A stretch of 64,000 nucleotides of DNA from Sphingobacteriia bacterium (GTDB lineage Bacteria > Pseudomonadota > Alphaproteobacteria > Rickettsiales > 33-17), in the NCBI GenBank assembly GCA_017304685.1, contig JAFKLR010000005.1:1-64000 (forward strand). The letters run 5' to 3'. The notes below the pieces were generated by a model, which was not told where the DNA came from, searched no databases, and saw only the letters and a list, made by a program, of their open reading frames with translations. A program made the translations under genes and the position numbers. Position 1 is the first letter of the stretch. Each line of letters begins with the position of its first letter. Shown here one piece after another: positions 37,664 through 47,220 of the stretch.

Positions 37664-38452
37664 CTACCACCAAATTTCTTCTAACATATTCCTTAATGAA
37701 AAATCTCCGAACCCAAATTTTGAAAGTAAACCTTTCTTCTTTGGTTCTAATTTTATAATTTTAGTTTTTTTACCAAATTTTTCTTCAATATATGTTTCTA
37801 AATCAGAGATTTCATCTATAAGTCCTAATTTTTTAGCTTTTTTACCCGACCAAATTCTACCAGAAAAAATATTATCTTCAGACTCTAGTCTAGCAGCTCT
37901 TCTCTCTTTTACTAAGCTAACAAAATTCTCGTAAACGTCATTTTGTAACTCTTTTAATATTTCTACATCCTCAGGTTTTTCTGGTTGAAAAGGGTCAAGA
38001 AAACTCTTACTATTTCCACTCGTATAAATTCTTCTTTGAATGCCTAATTTATTTATTGCTTCATGTAAACCAAAACCAGCTGAGATTACTCCTATACTTC
38101 CGATAATGCTATTATGCGGAGCTATAATTTGCTCTCCAGCAAGAGCAATATAATAACCGCCTGACGCTGCAATATCTTCTACAAATGTAATAACTTTTAT
38201 TTTTCTTTCTACGCTTAATCTTCTAATTTTCTTATAAATAAGTTCAGATTGAGAAGGAGAACCACCAGGTGAATTTATTTGGAGAATTACCGCTTTAATT
38301 TTTGGTAACGCAAAAGCTTTTTCAATAATATCATTGTAGCTATCTAACGTTATACCATTTTTTTTAATACCTATAACCCCTTTAAGAGGAATTGAAACTA
38401 CTAAACTTTTCTTTTTAAACAGCTCTTGTATCTTCTTTACTAACTTAATCAT
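37664..38452 (-). CDS. sppA: Signal peptide peptidase SppA-like serine protease (peptidase S49)
   Basis: S49 peptidases degrade cleaved signal peptides in or at the inner membrane using a Ser/Lys dyad. The 262-residue protein is the short single-domain form. The Ser nucleophile lies in FVEDIAASGGYYIALAG, and the Lys candidate is in SGRIWSGKKAKKLGLIDEI. The oxyanion-type segment VILQINSPGGSPSQSELIY is also conserved. No convincing N-terminal membrane helix is seen. Its start overlaps the end of udg by 8 bp, implying translational coupling. Confidence 0.92.
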   Translation of the reverse strand: MIKLVKKIQELFKKKSLVVSIPLKGVIGIKKNGITLDSYNDIIEKAFALPKIKAVILQINSPGGSPSQSELIYKKIRRLSVERKIKVITFVEDIAASGGYYIALAGEQIIAPHNSIIGSIGVISAGFGLHEAINKLGIQRRIYTSGNSKSFLDPFQPEKPEDVEILKELQNDVYENFVSLVKERRAARLESEDNIFSGRIWSGKKAKKLGLIDEISDLETYIEEKFGKKTKIIKLEPKKKGLLSKFGFGDFSLRNMLEEIWW

Positions 38453-39755
38453 ATAATCCTAGCCTACCTAAAGAATAATATTTGATTCCATTATTTTTCA
38501 TTTGCTCCGGATTATATATATTTCTAAAATCAATTACCAGAGGATTAATCATCATATTTTTAAAATCTAAATGGGTCATTTCAATAAATTCTTCCCATTC
38601 TGTTAAAATAACTACTGCTTCCGCTCCTTTAATAGCGTCATTTATTCCTAAAGTATGAGCAAAATCTTTTAAATTATCCGGCATCTTTTCTTTGTACATA
38701 GGATCATAAACCATTATTTCGATCCCTGCATTTTTTAATATTGGTAAAATTGTTAAAGAAGCTGCATCTCTTATATCGTCAGTGTTAGCTTTAAATGTTA
38801 TTCCAAGTACAGCTATTCTTTTGGCATTATATTTTTTTAATATTAGCAAAATTCTTTCTGCTAAATATCTTTTATGCAATTCATTACTTAATAATATTGA
38901 ATTAAGAATCGGAGTTTCTATAGAATTTTTAATCGCACTTGTCGAAAGCGCTTTAGTATCTTTTGGAAAACACGACCCTCCAAAACCAGGCCCCGGTTTT
39001 ATATATTCTTTTCCAATTCTCGGGTCATGCCCTAAGGCTTCTATAACTTCATCAATATTTGCATTAAATTTATCACTAAATTTTGTTACTTCATTGATAA
39101 AAGCTATTCTCATAGCTAAAAAGGTATTAGCCGCGTATTTAATAAGTTCTGCTGAAGAAAGATCGGTAAATATAAAAGGAGCTTTTCCTTCAAAAAATTT
39201 ATATAACTTTTTTAATTGTCCCTTGGCAAACTCAGAATTAACTCCAAAAACTAACCTATTTGGATTCATAAAATCAAAAACTGCAGAACCCTCTCTCAAA
39301 AATTCAGGATTGTAAACAAGTTCAATATTTAAAATGCTATCAATTTTTTTTAACAACATTTTATTAGTACCGATTGGTACTGTTGATCTTATTATTATTA
39401 AAACATTATTTCTTTCAAACTTATCAGCTATTTTTGTTATTTCATTTAACACCGATTCAACTTGCGTAAGATTTGTTTCGCCAGTTATATCATCTGTAGG
39501 TGTTCCAACAGCAACAATTACCACTTCTGCTTTAAGGATTTCCTCATAATTTATACTAAAATGAATTTTATTTTTCTTCTTAGCACTAGAGAGGATTTTT
39601 TCTAATCCAGGCTCATAAATTGGGATAATATCTTGTTTCAAACTTTTGATTTTAATTTCATTAATATCAATACAAGTTACTTCGTTATCCAGATTAGCAA
39701 GGCATGTCCCTGTAACTAAACCAACATATCCTGTTCCTATTACTGCAATTTTCAT
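38445..39755 (-). CDS. udg: UDP-glucose 6-dehydrogenase
   Basis: The enzyme oxidises UDP-glucose to UDP-glucuronate with two NAD+. The 436-residue protein has the Rossmann start MKIAVIGTGYVGLVTGTCLA, VAVGTPTDD, a central dimerisation domain and the catalytic Cys in GPGFGGSCFPKDTKAL. The C-terminal UDP-binding domain includes VLGITFKANTDDIRDAASL. It is 2 bp downstream of galU, which makes its substrate, so the pair feeds a uronic-acid-containing surface polysaccharide. Closely related UDP-sugar dehydrogenases are hard to exclude, but the galU neighbour supports this call. Confidence 0.95.
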   Translation of the reverse strand: MKIAVIGTGYVGLVTGTCLANLDNEVTCIDINEIKIKSLKQDIIPIYEPGLEKILSSAKKKNKIHFSINYEEILKAEVVIVAVGTPTDDITGETNLTQVESVLNEITKIADKFERNNVLIIIRSTVPIGTNKMLLKKIDSILNIELVYNPEFLREGSAVFDFMNPNRLVFGVNSEFAKGQLKKLYKFFEGKAPFIFTDLSSAELIKYAANTFLAMRIAFINEVTKFSDKFNANIDEVIEALGHDPRIGKEYIKPGPGFGGSCFPKDTKALSTSAIKNSIETPILNSILLSNELHKRYLAERILLILKKYNAKRIAVLGITFKANTDDIRDAASLTILPILKNAGIEIMVYDPMYKEKMPDNLKDFAHTLGINDAIKGAEAVVILTEWEEFIEMTHLDFKNMMINPLVIDFRNIYNPEQMKNNGIKYYSLGRLGLYD

Positions 39756-39757
39756 AA

Positions 39758-40651
39758 TTAAATATATTTCTTTAAAATTTGTTTTATTTGTGAATTAAAT
39801 TCAGATTGTTCAAGCATATAGGCAATATTAGCATCTAAATAACCTACCTGATTACCACAATCAAATCTTGGCCCTTTAAATTCTAATGCAAACATTTCTT
39901 TTTCTTTTAACATTTCTTTCATTGCATCAGTTAATTGTATTTCTCCGCCCTTACCCTTAGTTTGTACAGATAAATATTTGAATATTTCAGGTTCTAAAAT
40001 GTATCTACCTATAATAGATAAATTTGAAGGAGCATTCTCAGGGTCAGGCTTTTCAACCATATTTTTAATTTTATATACTGCTTTACCTTCAAAGTCTATT
40101 TTTTCAGGATCAATAATACCGTAAGAATTTGTATATCGCTTGTCTACTTCACCAACTCCAATAATACTTTTGTTTAATTCTTCAAAACATTCTACCATTT
40201 CTTTTAAAAAACCATCCTTACTCATAAGCATTTCATCAGCTAAAATTACAGCAAAAGGCTCTTCTCCTATAAAATGTCTTGCACACCAGACTGCATGACC
40301 TAAACCTAAAGGTTCTTGTTGTCTAACAAAAGCTATACGCCCAGCTTCAGGTAGCCAGTCAGTAACTTCTTTCAATTGCTTCTCTTTTTGTTGTTCGTCA
40401 AGAACTGTTTGAAGTTCATAAGCATGGTCAAAATGGTTATTGATAGCGTTTTTATTTCTTCCGGTAATAAATATAAATTGCTCAATACCTGCTTTCTTTG
40501 CCTCTTCAAATGCATATTGTATTAAAGGTTTACTGGCAATTGGCAACATTTCCTTCGGTAAAGATTTTGTTACAGGTAAGAATCTTGTACCTAATCCACC
40601 TACTGGAAAAATTATTTTTTTAATTTTTTTGTTAACCATTGTTATTCTCAT
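39758..40651 (-). CDS. galU: UTP-glucose-1-phosphate uridylyltransferase
   Basis: GalU makes UDP-glucose from UTP and glucose-1-phosphate. The 297-residue protein has FPVGGLGTRFLPVTKSLPKE and MLPIASKPLIQYAFEEAK, the nucleotide-binding signature, and VVE-type active-site segments further on (IKNMVEKPDPENAPSNL). It is the first gene of the minus-strand run leading to udg. The likely start is the ATG giving MRITMVNKK at 40651; the internal ATG giving MVNKKIKK four codons later is an equally plausible alternative. Confidence 0.96.
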   Translation of the reverse strand: MRITMVNKKIKKIIFPVGGLGTRFLPVTKSLPKEMLPIASKPLIQYAFEEAKKAGIEQFIFITGRNKNAINNHFDHAYELQTVLDEQQKEKQLKEVTDWLPEAGRIAFVRQQEPLGLGHAVWCARHFIGEEPFAVILADEMLMSKDGFLKEMVECFEELNKSIIGVGEVDKRYTNSYGIIDPEKIDFEGKAVYKIKNMVEKPDPENAPSNLSIIGRYILEPEIFKYLSVQTKGKGGEIQLTDAMKEMLKEKEMFALEFKGPRFDCGNQVGYLDANIAYMLEQSEFNSQIKQILKKYI

Positions 40652-40760
40652 TTAAATCATAAGGAATTTAGCAAGATTTATAAAATATTCAAAGTTATTT
40701 TTAAAAATAGTTGATATTAGAAAAAAAGTTGAATTATAAAAATTTCAAAATAGTTATTAA

Positions 40761-43211
40761 TTACATTGCAACATAATTAATTGCCTTGTTTTGAAAATTA
40801 TCCTTACTTTCTTTAGCTACTGGTAAACTAATTTTAATTTGAATTCCTGTGTCTATGCTAGAATACAATTCAACTTTTCCGCTATGAAGTTCAATAATAT
40901 TTTTAGCAATACTTAAACTTAAACCATTAGCAAATTTTCTATTTATTTCATCATTAGGGGTTTTATAGAAACGATCAAAAAAGTGCTGCTGCTCTTGTAT
41001 AGTGATAAATTGTTTTCTATCATTGATAACTAAGTGATAAAAATTTTCTTCAAAAGTAACCCTTATTACAATTTTATTATCTTTCTCTGCACTTAAAATA
41101 ATGCGATTAATTATATTAAAAAGAGCTTGTTTAATCCTAATATGATCTATATAAATTAGTAATTCTTCTTCTGGAAGATCCATTTCAATATCTATCAATT
41201 CATTATTAAATTCATTCATGAGAGTAATAATAATTGATTCAATAACTTCTACAAAATTTACTTGATTAACTTTTAATTTAATATTGCCTGAATCAAGAAG
41301 CGCTAAATCCAAAATATCATTAATTAGCTGCATAAGTTCTTTTGAGGCTGTATATATATAGCTCATATATTCTTCTTGTTTAGTAGGCATTTTCCCAAAA
41401 TATCCATTTAAAAGAATATCTGCAAATCCTATAATTGTTGTAAGTGGAGAACGTAACTGATAAGAAATATTAGCTAAAAATGCAGTTTTAATACGATCAG
41501 TTTCTTGTAAAGCTTCATTTCTTTCACGCAATGATCTTTCAACTAATACAGAATCTGTAGTATCTAAATCTGTAATTAAAATTGAACCATCCGGTAAAGG
41601 AACAAATATTCTATCTATAACTGAGCCATTTATCATCTCAACTCTACTACTTGCAACAAACCTTCTTTCTGACACACTTAAAAAAGTATTTTTGTAATGC
41701 TCTATATCTGATTTATCTTGATAAAATTCTTCAGTTTGCTTAATGATATCGTTAAAATGAGGATTAGAATCTAAGTAATTAGGATCTAACCGCCAGAGCT
41801 TTGAAAAAACTGCGTTGTATAATTTCAATTTTCCATTTGAACTATAAACTACAATACTTTCATGCAAATTATCTAGTGTTGTTTCAAGGACAGCAATTAA
41901 AGTATTGTACGATCTTTCCAATGCTAGTTTATCAGTAATATCTTCATAAGCAAATAGTAACCCTCCCAAGGCATAAGGAGTTACAATTACACGTAAAGTT
42001 TTACCTTCTGGTAAATAGAAAAATTCATTATGTATAGAGGTAAGGTTTTTAAATAAGTCTATTTGCGCTTTTTTAAAATGGATAAAATTTGATTGCTCGG
42101 GTAATTTTCTTTTTTGCCTTAACACTTCTAATATTTCACTATAGGTCGGTTGTTTTGCCAAAAACTTTTCATCAAGTTGCCAAAGATTTTCAAAAGCGTT
42201 GTTCCACATAGTTAAATGAGTATCAGGAGAAAAGATTGCTATAGCACTTGATGAACTAGAAATAAAATCTAATTGGGCTGACACATGGCGCTTTATTTCT
42301 TGCTTTAATTGTTCAATTTTAGTTATATCAATAGCATATCCAGCATTTAAAATATTTGAAGAATTACTATTTTCAAACGTATTAAAAACCTTCCTTTCAC
42401 CATTAACGTTCAAATAAATTTGAGATTGCGCCTCAGCACTTAATTGCTCAGCTTCAATTGCTAGTTCATGACTGAAATCATCTAACTTATTATTATTTAA
42501 AGCTATTTGTGAGTAAGCTTTATTATAAAATCTAATATTTAAATCTGCATCTCTAAACCAAATAGGTATATTAATTTGGTCCAAAAGCTCAAAATAAGCA
42601 CTAAATTCTTTATTAATCTTTTGATTTTGATTTTTGATCTCAACAATTTGGTTGATTAAAGGTGAAACTTCAACAAACCAAATTATAAACCCTGAGGCTT
42701 CATAATTTGATAAAATTTCTTGCCAGTGAAGCCATAATTTATCGCCTAGATTAGATTCTATAAATACGTTTTCGTTATAACGCTCAAAACTCACCTTTAA
42801 TTCTTTGATTAATTTTAAAATTTTATTGTAGGAATCTAAAGTAAAATATTCTTCGAGATTTTCTAAATTATCTAACTTTTTTCCATAACTAACCCTTTTT
42901 AAGAAAGTAGGAGAAAAGAAAATATTATTATCATTTTTATTAACAAAAATATAACCGCATGTAGGTTTATCTGGTAATTCCATAGTAAGTTTATGAAGCT
43001 TTTGAAAGTCGTTCAAAAGTTCTTTATGAGCTATTAATTTTTTTATTAATAAACCTGCTAAAAAAATTATTATTCCGAAACAACATAAAATAGAAATTTT
43101 ATAAATTTCATTAATCTTCTCTGTTGCTACAATTTCCACACCATTTTCATATGCAATAGCATATAACGGAAACAAAAGAGTTGGTATATAAAAAATCAGA
43201 TATTTTTTCAT
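40761..43211 (-). CDS. divL: DivL-like PAS-domain pseudo-histidine kinase
   Basis: DivL controls the CckA-CtrA cell-cycle phosphorelay in alphaproteobacteria. The 816-residue protein has an N-terminal signal anchor, a second membrane helix (about 35-57), roughly four PAS-like domains between 70 and 550 (for example PIWFRDADLNIRFYNKAYSQ), a dimerisation helix and a C-terminal ATPase-like domain. The H-box reads ANISYQLRSPLTTIIGF, with Tyr584 at the phospho-acceptor position, as in DivL where Tyr replaces His. The G1 box is degenerate (INDRKQF) but GLSLSIAKNIIELHSGK remains. It is probably not an active His kinase. An ahcY relic lies just upstream. Confidence 0.86.
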   Translation of the reverse strand: MKKYLIFYIPTLLFPLYAIAYENGVEIVATEKINEIYKISILCCFGIIIFLAGLLIKKLIAHKELLNDFQKLHKLTMELPDKPTCGYIFVNKNDNNIFFSPTFLKRVSYGKKLDNLENLEEYFTLDSYNKILKLIKELKVSFERYNENVFIESNLGDKLWLHWQEILSNYEASGFIIWFVEVSPLINQIVEIKNQNQKINKEFSAYFELLDQINIPIWFRDADLNIRFYNKAYSQIALNNNKLDDFSHELAIEAEQLSAEAQSQIYLNVNGERKVFNTFENSNSSNILNAGYAIDITKIEQLKQEIKRHVSAQLDFISSSSSAIAIFSPDTHLTMWNNAFENLWQLDEKFLAKQPTYSEILEVLRQKRKLPEQSNFIHFKKAQIDLFKNLTSIHNEFFYLPEGKTLRVIVTPYALGGLLFAYEDITDKLALERSYNTLIAVLETTLDNLHESIVVYSSNGKLKLYNAVFSKLWRLDPNYLDSNPHFNDIIKQTEEFYQDKSDIEHYKNTFLSVSERRFVASSRVEMINGSVIDRIFVPLPDGSILITDLDTTDSVLVERSLRERNEALQETDRIKTAFLANISYQLRSPLTTIIGFADILLNGYFGKMPTKQEEYMSYIYTASKELMQLINDILDLALLDSGNIKLKVNQVNFVEVIESIIITLMNEFNNELIDIEMDLPEEELLIYIDHIRIKQALFNIINRIILSAEKDNKIVIRVTFEENFYHLVINDRKQFITIQEQQHFFDRFYKTPNDEINRKFANGLSLSIAKNIIELHSGKVELYSSIDTGIQIKISLPVAKESKDNFQNKAINYVAM

Positions 43212-43221
43212 TTTAACATCT

Positions 43222-43455
<234 letters not shown>

Positions 43456-43524
43456 CTATTAATTTACTAAAAATAGTTTTTCTAACTGCCTGAATTAGTT
43501 CAAATTTATAGATTTTGCCTTTTA

Positions 43525-44445
43525 CTAATTTTGTACCAGTTTAATTTTCTTTTTAGGAGATTTTTTTATAATTTTCTTTTTAGGAGATTTAGAGTTACTA
43601 ACTAATGTACTTATTTCCCCTTTCGATACGCCAAGAAATTTATTTAATAAAGAAATCATTTTTTTATCTCTATCTTGGCTTGTGTTACCACCCATGACCA
43701 CGGCTACGATTTTTCTATGTCCTTTTTGCGCCGTAGAAACTAGATTAAACCCTGACATATTTGTAAAACCAGTTTTTAGACCTGTTAAGCCATTATATTT
43801 GTATTTTGTTAATAAATTATTAGTAGACTTATAAATTTTACCTTTAAATTTAAATTCTTTCTTACTAAATATGTGATAATATTCTGGATAATCTCTTTGA
43901 ATAGCTATTGCAAGTCGTGCAATATCATAAGCACTACTTTTTTGTTCTGGATCTGGTAAACCAGTAGGATTACTATAATGTGTTTGTTTCATTCCTAACA
44001 TTTTCGCACGCATATTCATAATTTTTACGAATTTTTCTTCACTTCCTGCCACTGCTTCTGCTATTACTATTGCTGCATCATTAGCAGATTTTATTGCTGC
44101 AGCATGAATTGCTTCTTGAAATGTCATTTTTTGCCCTGGTTTCAAATTTAAATTTGTCCTAGGCATATGAGCAGCTTTTTTTGAAACAGTGAGTTGTTGA
44201 CCAAGAGTTACTTTTCTTTCTGCAAGAGCTTCAAAAGCTAAATATAAAGTCATTACTTTGGTTATTGAAGCAGGATATCTAGTTTTTTCTGCATTTTCTT
44301 CATATAATACTTTTCCAGTAGCTTGATCGACTACTAAAGTAGCATATTTTGCTTTATCAAAAGACCAACCTTCTTTGCCTAACGAAACTAAGCTAACAAG
44401 AAAATATATAATGATTAACAAATTATTTGTTAGCTTCTTTCGCAT
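43525..44445 (-). CDS. dacA: D-alanyl-D-alanine carboxypeptidase (PBP5/DacF type)
   Basis: The enzyme trims the terminal D-Ala of peptidoglycan pentapeptides in the periplasm. The 306-residue protein has a signal peptide (about 1-25), SxxK at residues 60-63 (PASITKVM), SxN at 120-122 (SAN) and KTG at 224-226 (LKTGFTN). It is short because the C-terminal beta domain and amphipathic anchor of PBP5 are absent. Instead it ends in a Lys-rich tail with a duplicated SPKKKIIKK-like unit. DacA, DacC and DacF cannot be told apart here. Confidence 0.92.
   Translation of the reverse strand: MRKKLTNNLLIIIYFLVSLVSLGKEGWSFDKAKYATLVVDQATGKVLYEENAEKTRYPASITKVMTLYLAFEALAERKVTLGQQLTVSKKAAHMPRTNLNLKPGQKMTFQEAIHAAAIKSANDAAIVIAEAVAGSEEKFVKIMNMRAKMLGMKQTHYSNPTGLPDPEQKSSAYDIARLAIAIQRDYPEYYHIFSKKEFKFKGKIYKSTNNLLTKYKYNGLTGLKTGFTNMSGFNLVSTAQKGHRKIVAVVMGGNTSQDRDKKMISLLNKFLGVSKGEISTLVSNSKSPKKKIIKKSPKKKIKLVQN
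43537..43586. repeat. Short tandem repeat coding for a Lys-rich tail
   Basis: Two near-identical copies of AATTTTCTTTTTAGGAGATTT lie head to tail inside the 3' end of the carboxypeptidase gene, each with a few differing flanking bases. They encode the duplicated SPKKKI units of the basic tail. Slippage here could change tail length between strains. Confidence 0.75.
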
Positions 44446-44538
44446 AAATTTATATAACCTAATTTCATGTTTTAGTAAAATAATTGGCTAAAACTACCTA
44501 TTTTACTATCAAAATCAAGAATTTAATTATTAACTTTT

Positions 44539-45012
44539 TTATTGTGAATCTATTGTTAATAAATTTCCAAAAGCTAAACTTAATATCTTAATATTATTTG
44601 AAAACAATCTAAAGTTATTGTCAATAGTATTATTTATTACCATTTGATTAATTTCTATGAGATCAGTAATAGTTGTGGCTGACAGAAAAGCTTTTGAAGC
44701 GTCGGCTGTAGTACAATAACATGCATCTGTATAGTCAGTTATAACTTCACCAACTTCAGTTGAATTTTTAATAGTATTATGAGCTATATTAGATACATAA
44801 TTAAAAAAGTTGGAATTTAAATTTCCACATTCTTCTAATAGTTTATTTACTTCTTCATAATTTGCTGCAGCACTAAGATTGCGACTTACTTTATCAAATG
44901 TTTCCTGATTAAAAAATGTTTGTTCAGTAAATGGCGTATTATTATTTTTGTCAGCTTTTTGCGCGCTATTTTGCTTTACTGTTTGCTTAACATTTTTTTT
45001 AGCATTTTTCAT
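44539..45012 (-). CDS. Phasin-like protein
   Basis: The 157-residue protein has a basic Asn/Gln/Lys-rich N-terminus followed by a long helical region (FDKVSRNLSAAANYEEVNKL, then NSNFFNYVSNIAHNTIKNST, then AFLSATTITDLIEINQMVIN). It has the layout of Phasin_2 proteins, which coat polyhydroxyalkanoate granules. No PHA synthase is in the window, so a granule role is not established, and other helical proteins could look alike. It has its own ribosome-binding site (GGAGAACGC before the ATG) and follows no gene closely. Confidence 0.65.
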   Translation of the reverse strand: MKNAKKNVKQTVKQNSAQKADKNNNTPFTEQTFFNQETFDKVSRNLSAAANYEEVNKLLEECGNLNSNFFNYVSNIAHNTIKNSTEVGEVITDYTDACYCTTADASKAFLSATTITDLIEINQMVINNTIDNNFRLFSNNIKILSLAFGNLLTIDSQ

Positions 45013-45173
45013 ATTATGCGTTCTCCTAATTTTATTTAGAATTATAAATTTAAATCCTAAAAAAGTGTTTAAAAGTTTAATTTTAATATCAACTTATAAT
45101 TGAAAGTTGTCAATTGGAATATTACTAAAAAATAAATTTAAAAACTATAATTTGTAATTACAAATATAAAATC

Positions 45174-45201
45174 TTGATAAAAAAAACAAAATGCTTATGA
45201 T
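45174..45201 (+). promoter_or_regulatory. Possible promoter of hflK-hflC-degP
   Basis: CTTGATA (core TTGATA, 45174-45179) and TATGAT (45196-45201) are 16 bp apart, about 33 bp upstream of hflK. The leading C makes the -35 box resemble alphaproteobacterial heat-shock promoters (CTTGAA-like), but I cannot tell sigma-70 from sigma-32 here. Confidence 0.35.
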
Positions 45202-45233
45202 GATTTAATAAAATTTTATAAAGTGGTTTTTTT

Positions 45234-46349
45234 ATGGTTTGGGGTGAGCAAAATAACGACAATAACAATAAAAATAACAAAGAGAAAAAAACTTCCTGGG
45301 GTCAAGGTGAGGAAATAGAAAACTTTTTTAAAAATAATCAAAATAAATTTGATAATTTTTTTAAGAAAAACAACCCATTTGGGCAAGATAATATGAATTT
45401 CAGTGGTAATAATAATTTTATTTATGGAATATTATTTATTCTCTTTGCAATTTGGCTTGCTTCAGGTTTTTACATTATTGAAGAAGATGAACAAGCTGTT
45501 GTGCTTAGATTTGGTAAGTTTGTAAGGATCGCAAATCCAGGCCCTAACTTTCATTTACCTTATCCAATTGAGTCAACTTTAAAACATAAAGTCACAGTCC
45601 ATCAAATAGAAGAATTTGGCTATAGATCAGCTCAAAATGATGTGTACCGTTCAAATAGACGTGCAGATCTTAGAAATATACCAGAAGAAAGTTTAATGCT
45701 TACAGGTGATGAAAATATTGTTGATATAAATTTTATGGTAAAATGGAAAATAGACAATATTCAAGATTATGTATTAAATGTTAGTAATCCGAGAGAAACC
45801 GTTAAAATGGCTGCAGAAAGCGCTGTAAGGGAAATTATAGGTAATACGCCTTTTGCTGAAGCACAAACACTTGGTCGTTCTAAAGTTGAAGTTAGCTCTA
45901 TGAATTTACTTCAGGATATACTTAATTTATACAAAACTGGCATTACTATAGTAAGTTTACAAATGTTAAAAGTTGATCCACCTCAACAAGTTATTGATGC
46001 ATTTAGAGATGTTCAAACAGCTAGAGCAGATAAAGAAAGAGAAATAAATGAAGCTTATTCATATAAAAATGATCTCTTGCCACGAACTCGTGGTGAAGCA
46101 ACAAAAATAGTACAAGGCGCTATAGCTTACAAAAGCGAAGTAACCGCTAAAGCGCAAGGTGAATCTAGTCGTTATAAAGCAGTTTATGATCAATATAAAA
46201 ATGCTAAGTCAACTTTAAAAAAACGCTTATATATTGAAACGATGGAATCAATTTTAGGTGATATGGATAAAATTATTATTGATCAAAATGCAAAAAATTT
46301 AGTTCCTTACTTACCACTTGATAAAATATCAAAATCTAAACAGGATTAG
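45234..46349 (+). CDS. hflK: HflK, FtsH-modulating SPFH membrane protein
   Basis: HflK and HflC form a large membrane-anchored cage around the FtsH protease. The 371-residue protein has an Asn/Lys-rich cytoplasmic N-terminus (about 1-55), one membrane helix (about 61-80) and a band-7/SPFH domain (EEDEQAVVLRFGKFVRIANP). The HflK stretch VKMAAESAVREIIGNTPFAE and a coiled-coil end follow. It is 5 bp upstream of hflC. The hflK-hflC-degP cluster is common in alphaproteobacteria. Confidence 0.96.
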   Translation: MVWGEQNNDNNNKNNKEKKTSWGQGEEIENFFKNNQNKFDNFFKKNNPFGQDNMNFSGNNNFIYGILFILFAIWLASGFYIIEEDEQAVVLRFGKFVRIANPGPNFHLPYPIESTLKHKVTVHQIEEFGYRSAQNDVYRSNRRADLRNIPEESLMLTGDENIVDINFMVKWKIDNIQDYVLNVSNPRETVKMAAESAVREIIGNTPFAEAQTLGRSKVEVSSMNLLQDILNLYKTGITIVSLQMLKVDPPQQVIDAFRDVQTARADKEREINEAYSYKNDLLPRTRGEATKIVQGAIAYKSEVTAKAQGESSRYKAVYDQYKNAKSTLKKRLYIETMESILGDMDKIIIDQNAKNLVPYLPLDKISKSKQD

Positions 46350-46354
46350 AAATT

Positions 46355-47215
46355 ATGAATAACTATATGATGAAAATTTTTGCTGTAGTTCTAGGATTAT
46401 TTATAATTATTAATTCACTCTTCATTGTTGATGAAAGAAAGCAAGCTCTTATTTTTCAATTTGGTGAAGTTGTACGGACCGAAAGAGAGGCAGGGTTACA
46501 TATTAAAGTGCCATTTATCCAAAGAGTAGCTTATTCTGATAAAATGATTCTAGATGTAGCAGCTGCTGAAAGAGAAGTTCTAGCAAAGGATCAAAAAAGA
46601 ATTATTGTTAACGCGTATGCTAAATATAAAATTATTGACCCTCTTAAATATTATCAATCAGTGCGTAACATTTCTGAAGCAAGAACTAGATTAATTAGCG
46701 ATTTAGAATCTTCTATGCGTCAGGTAATTGGTGAGGTTCCATTATCAGCTCTTCTAACTAATGAAAGAGCTTTAATGATGAAACGTATCAGTAGTATTGT
46801 TAATGAAAAAGCATTGAAAGCTGGTATTAAAATTGTTGATGTAAGAATTTCACGCGCTGATTTACCAAAAGAAAACAGTAATGCGATTTATAGCCGCATG
46901 CAGGCTGATAGAGAAAAAGAAGCAAAAGAGTTTAGAGCACAAGGTTTTGAAGATGCTCAACGGATTAAATCTGAAGCTGATAAGGAAAGTCGTGAAATCC
47001 TTGCTGAGGCAAAAATGACGGCTGAAATTACTCGTGGTGAAGGTGATAAGGAAGCAAATAAAATAATCGCTTCGATCGTTGAATCTGATCCTGAATTTTA
47101 TGGATTTTATAGAACTCTTCAGGCTTACAAAACAGCTTTAAATAAAAACAATACTAAGTTAGTTATAACACCGGAAAGCGAATTTTTTAAATACATAGTA
47201 AATGAAGTAAGGTAA
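46355..47215 (+). CDS. hflC: HflC, FtsH-modulating SPFH membrane protein
   Basis: The partner of HflK in regulating FtsH. The 286-residue protein begins with a membrane anchor (about 5-22), then the SPFH domain (FIVDERKQALIFQFGEVVRT) and the HflC motif RISRADLPKENSNAIYSRMQ. Its C-terminal helix has the repeated Glu/Ala/Lys pattern (EADKESREILAEAKMTAEIT). It is flanked by hflK and degP with 5-bp gaps, so all three are cotranscribed. Confidence 0.96.
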   Translation: MNNYMMKIFAVVLGLFIIINSLFIVDERKQALIFQFGEVVRTEREAGLHIKVPFIQRVAYSDKMILDVAAAEREVLAKDQKRIIVNAYAKYKIIDPLKYYQSVRNISEARTRLISDLESSMRQVIGEVPLSALLTNERALMMKRISSIVNEKALKAGIKIVDVRISRADLPKENSNAIYSRMQADREKEAKEFRAQGFEDAQRIKSEADKESREILAEAKMTAEITRGEGDKEANKIIASIVESDPEFYGFYRTLQAYKTALNKNNTKLVITPESEFFKYIVNEVR

Positions 47216-47220
47216 AAAAC

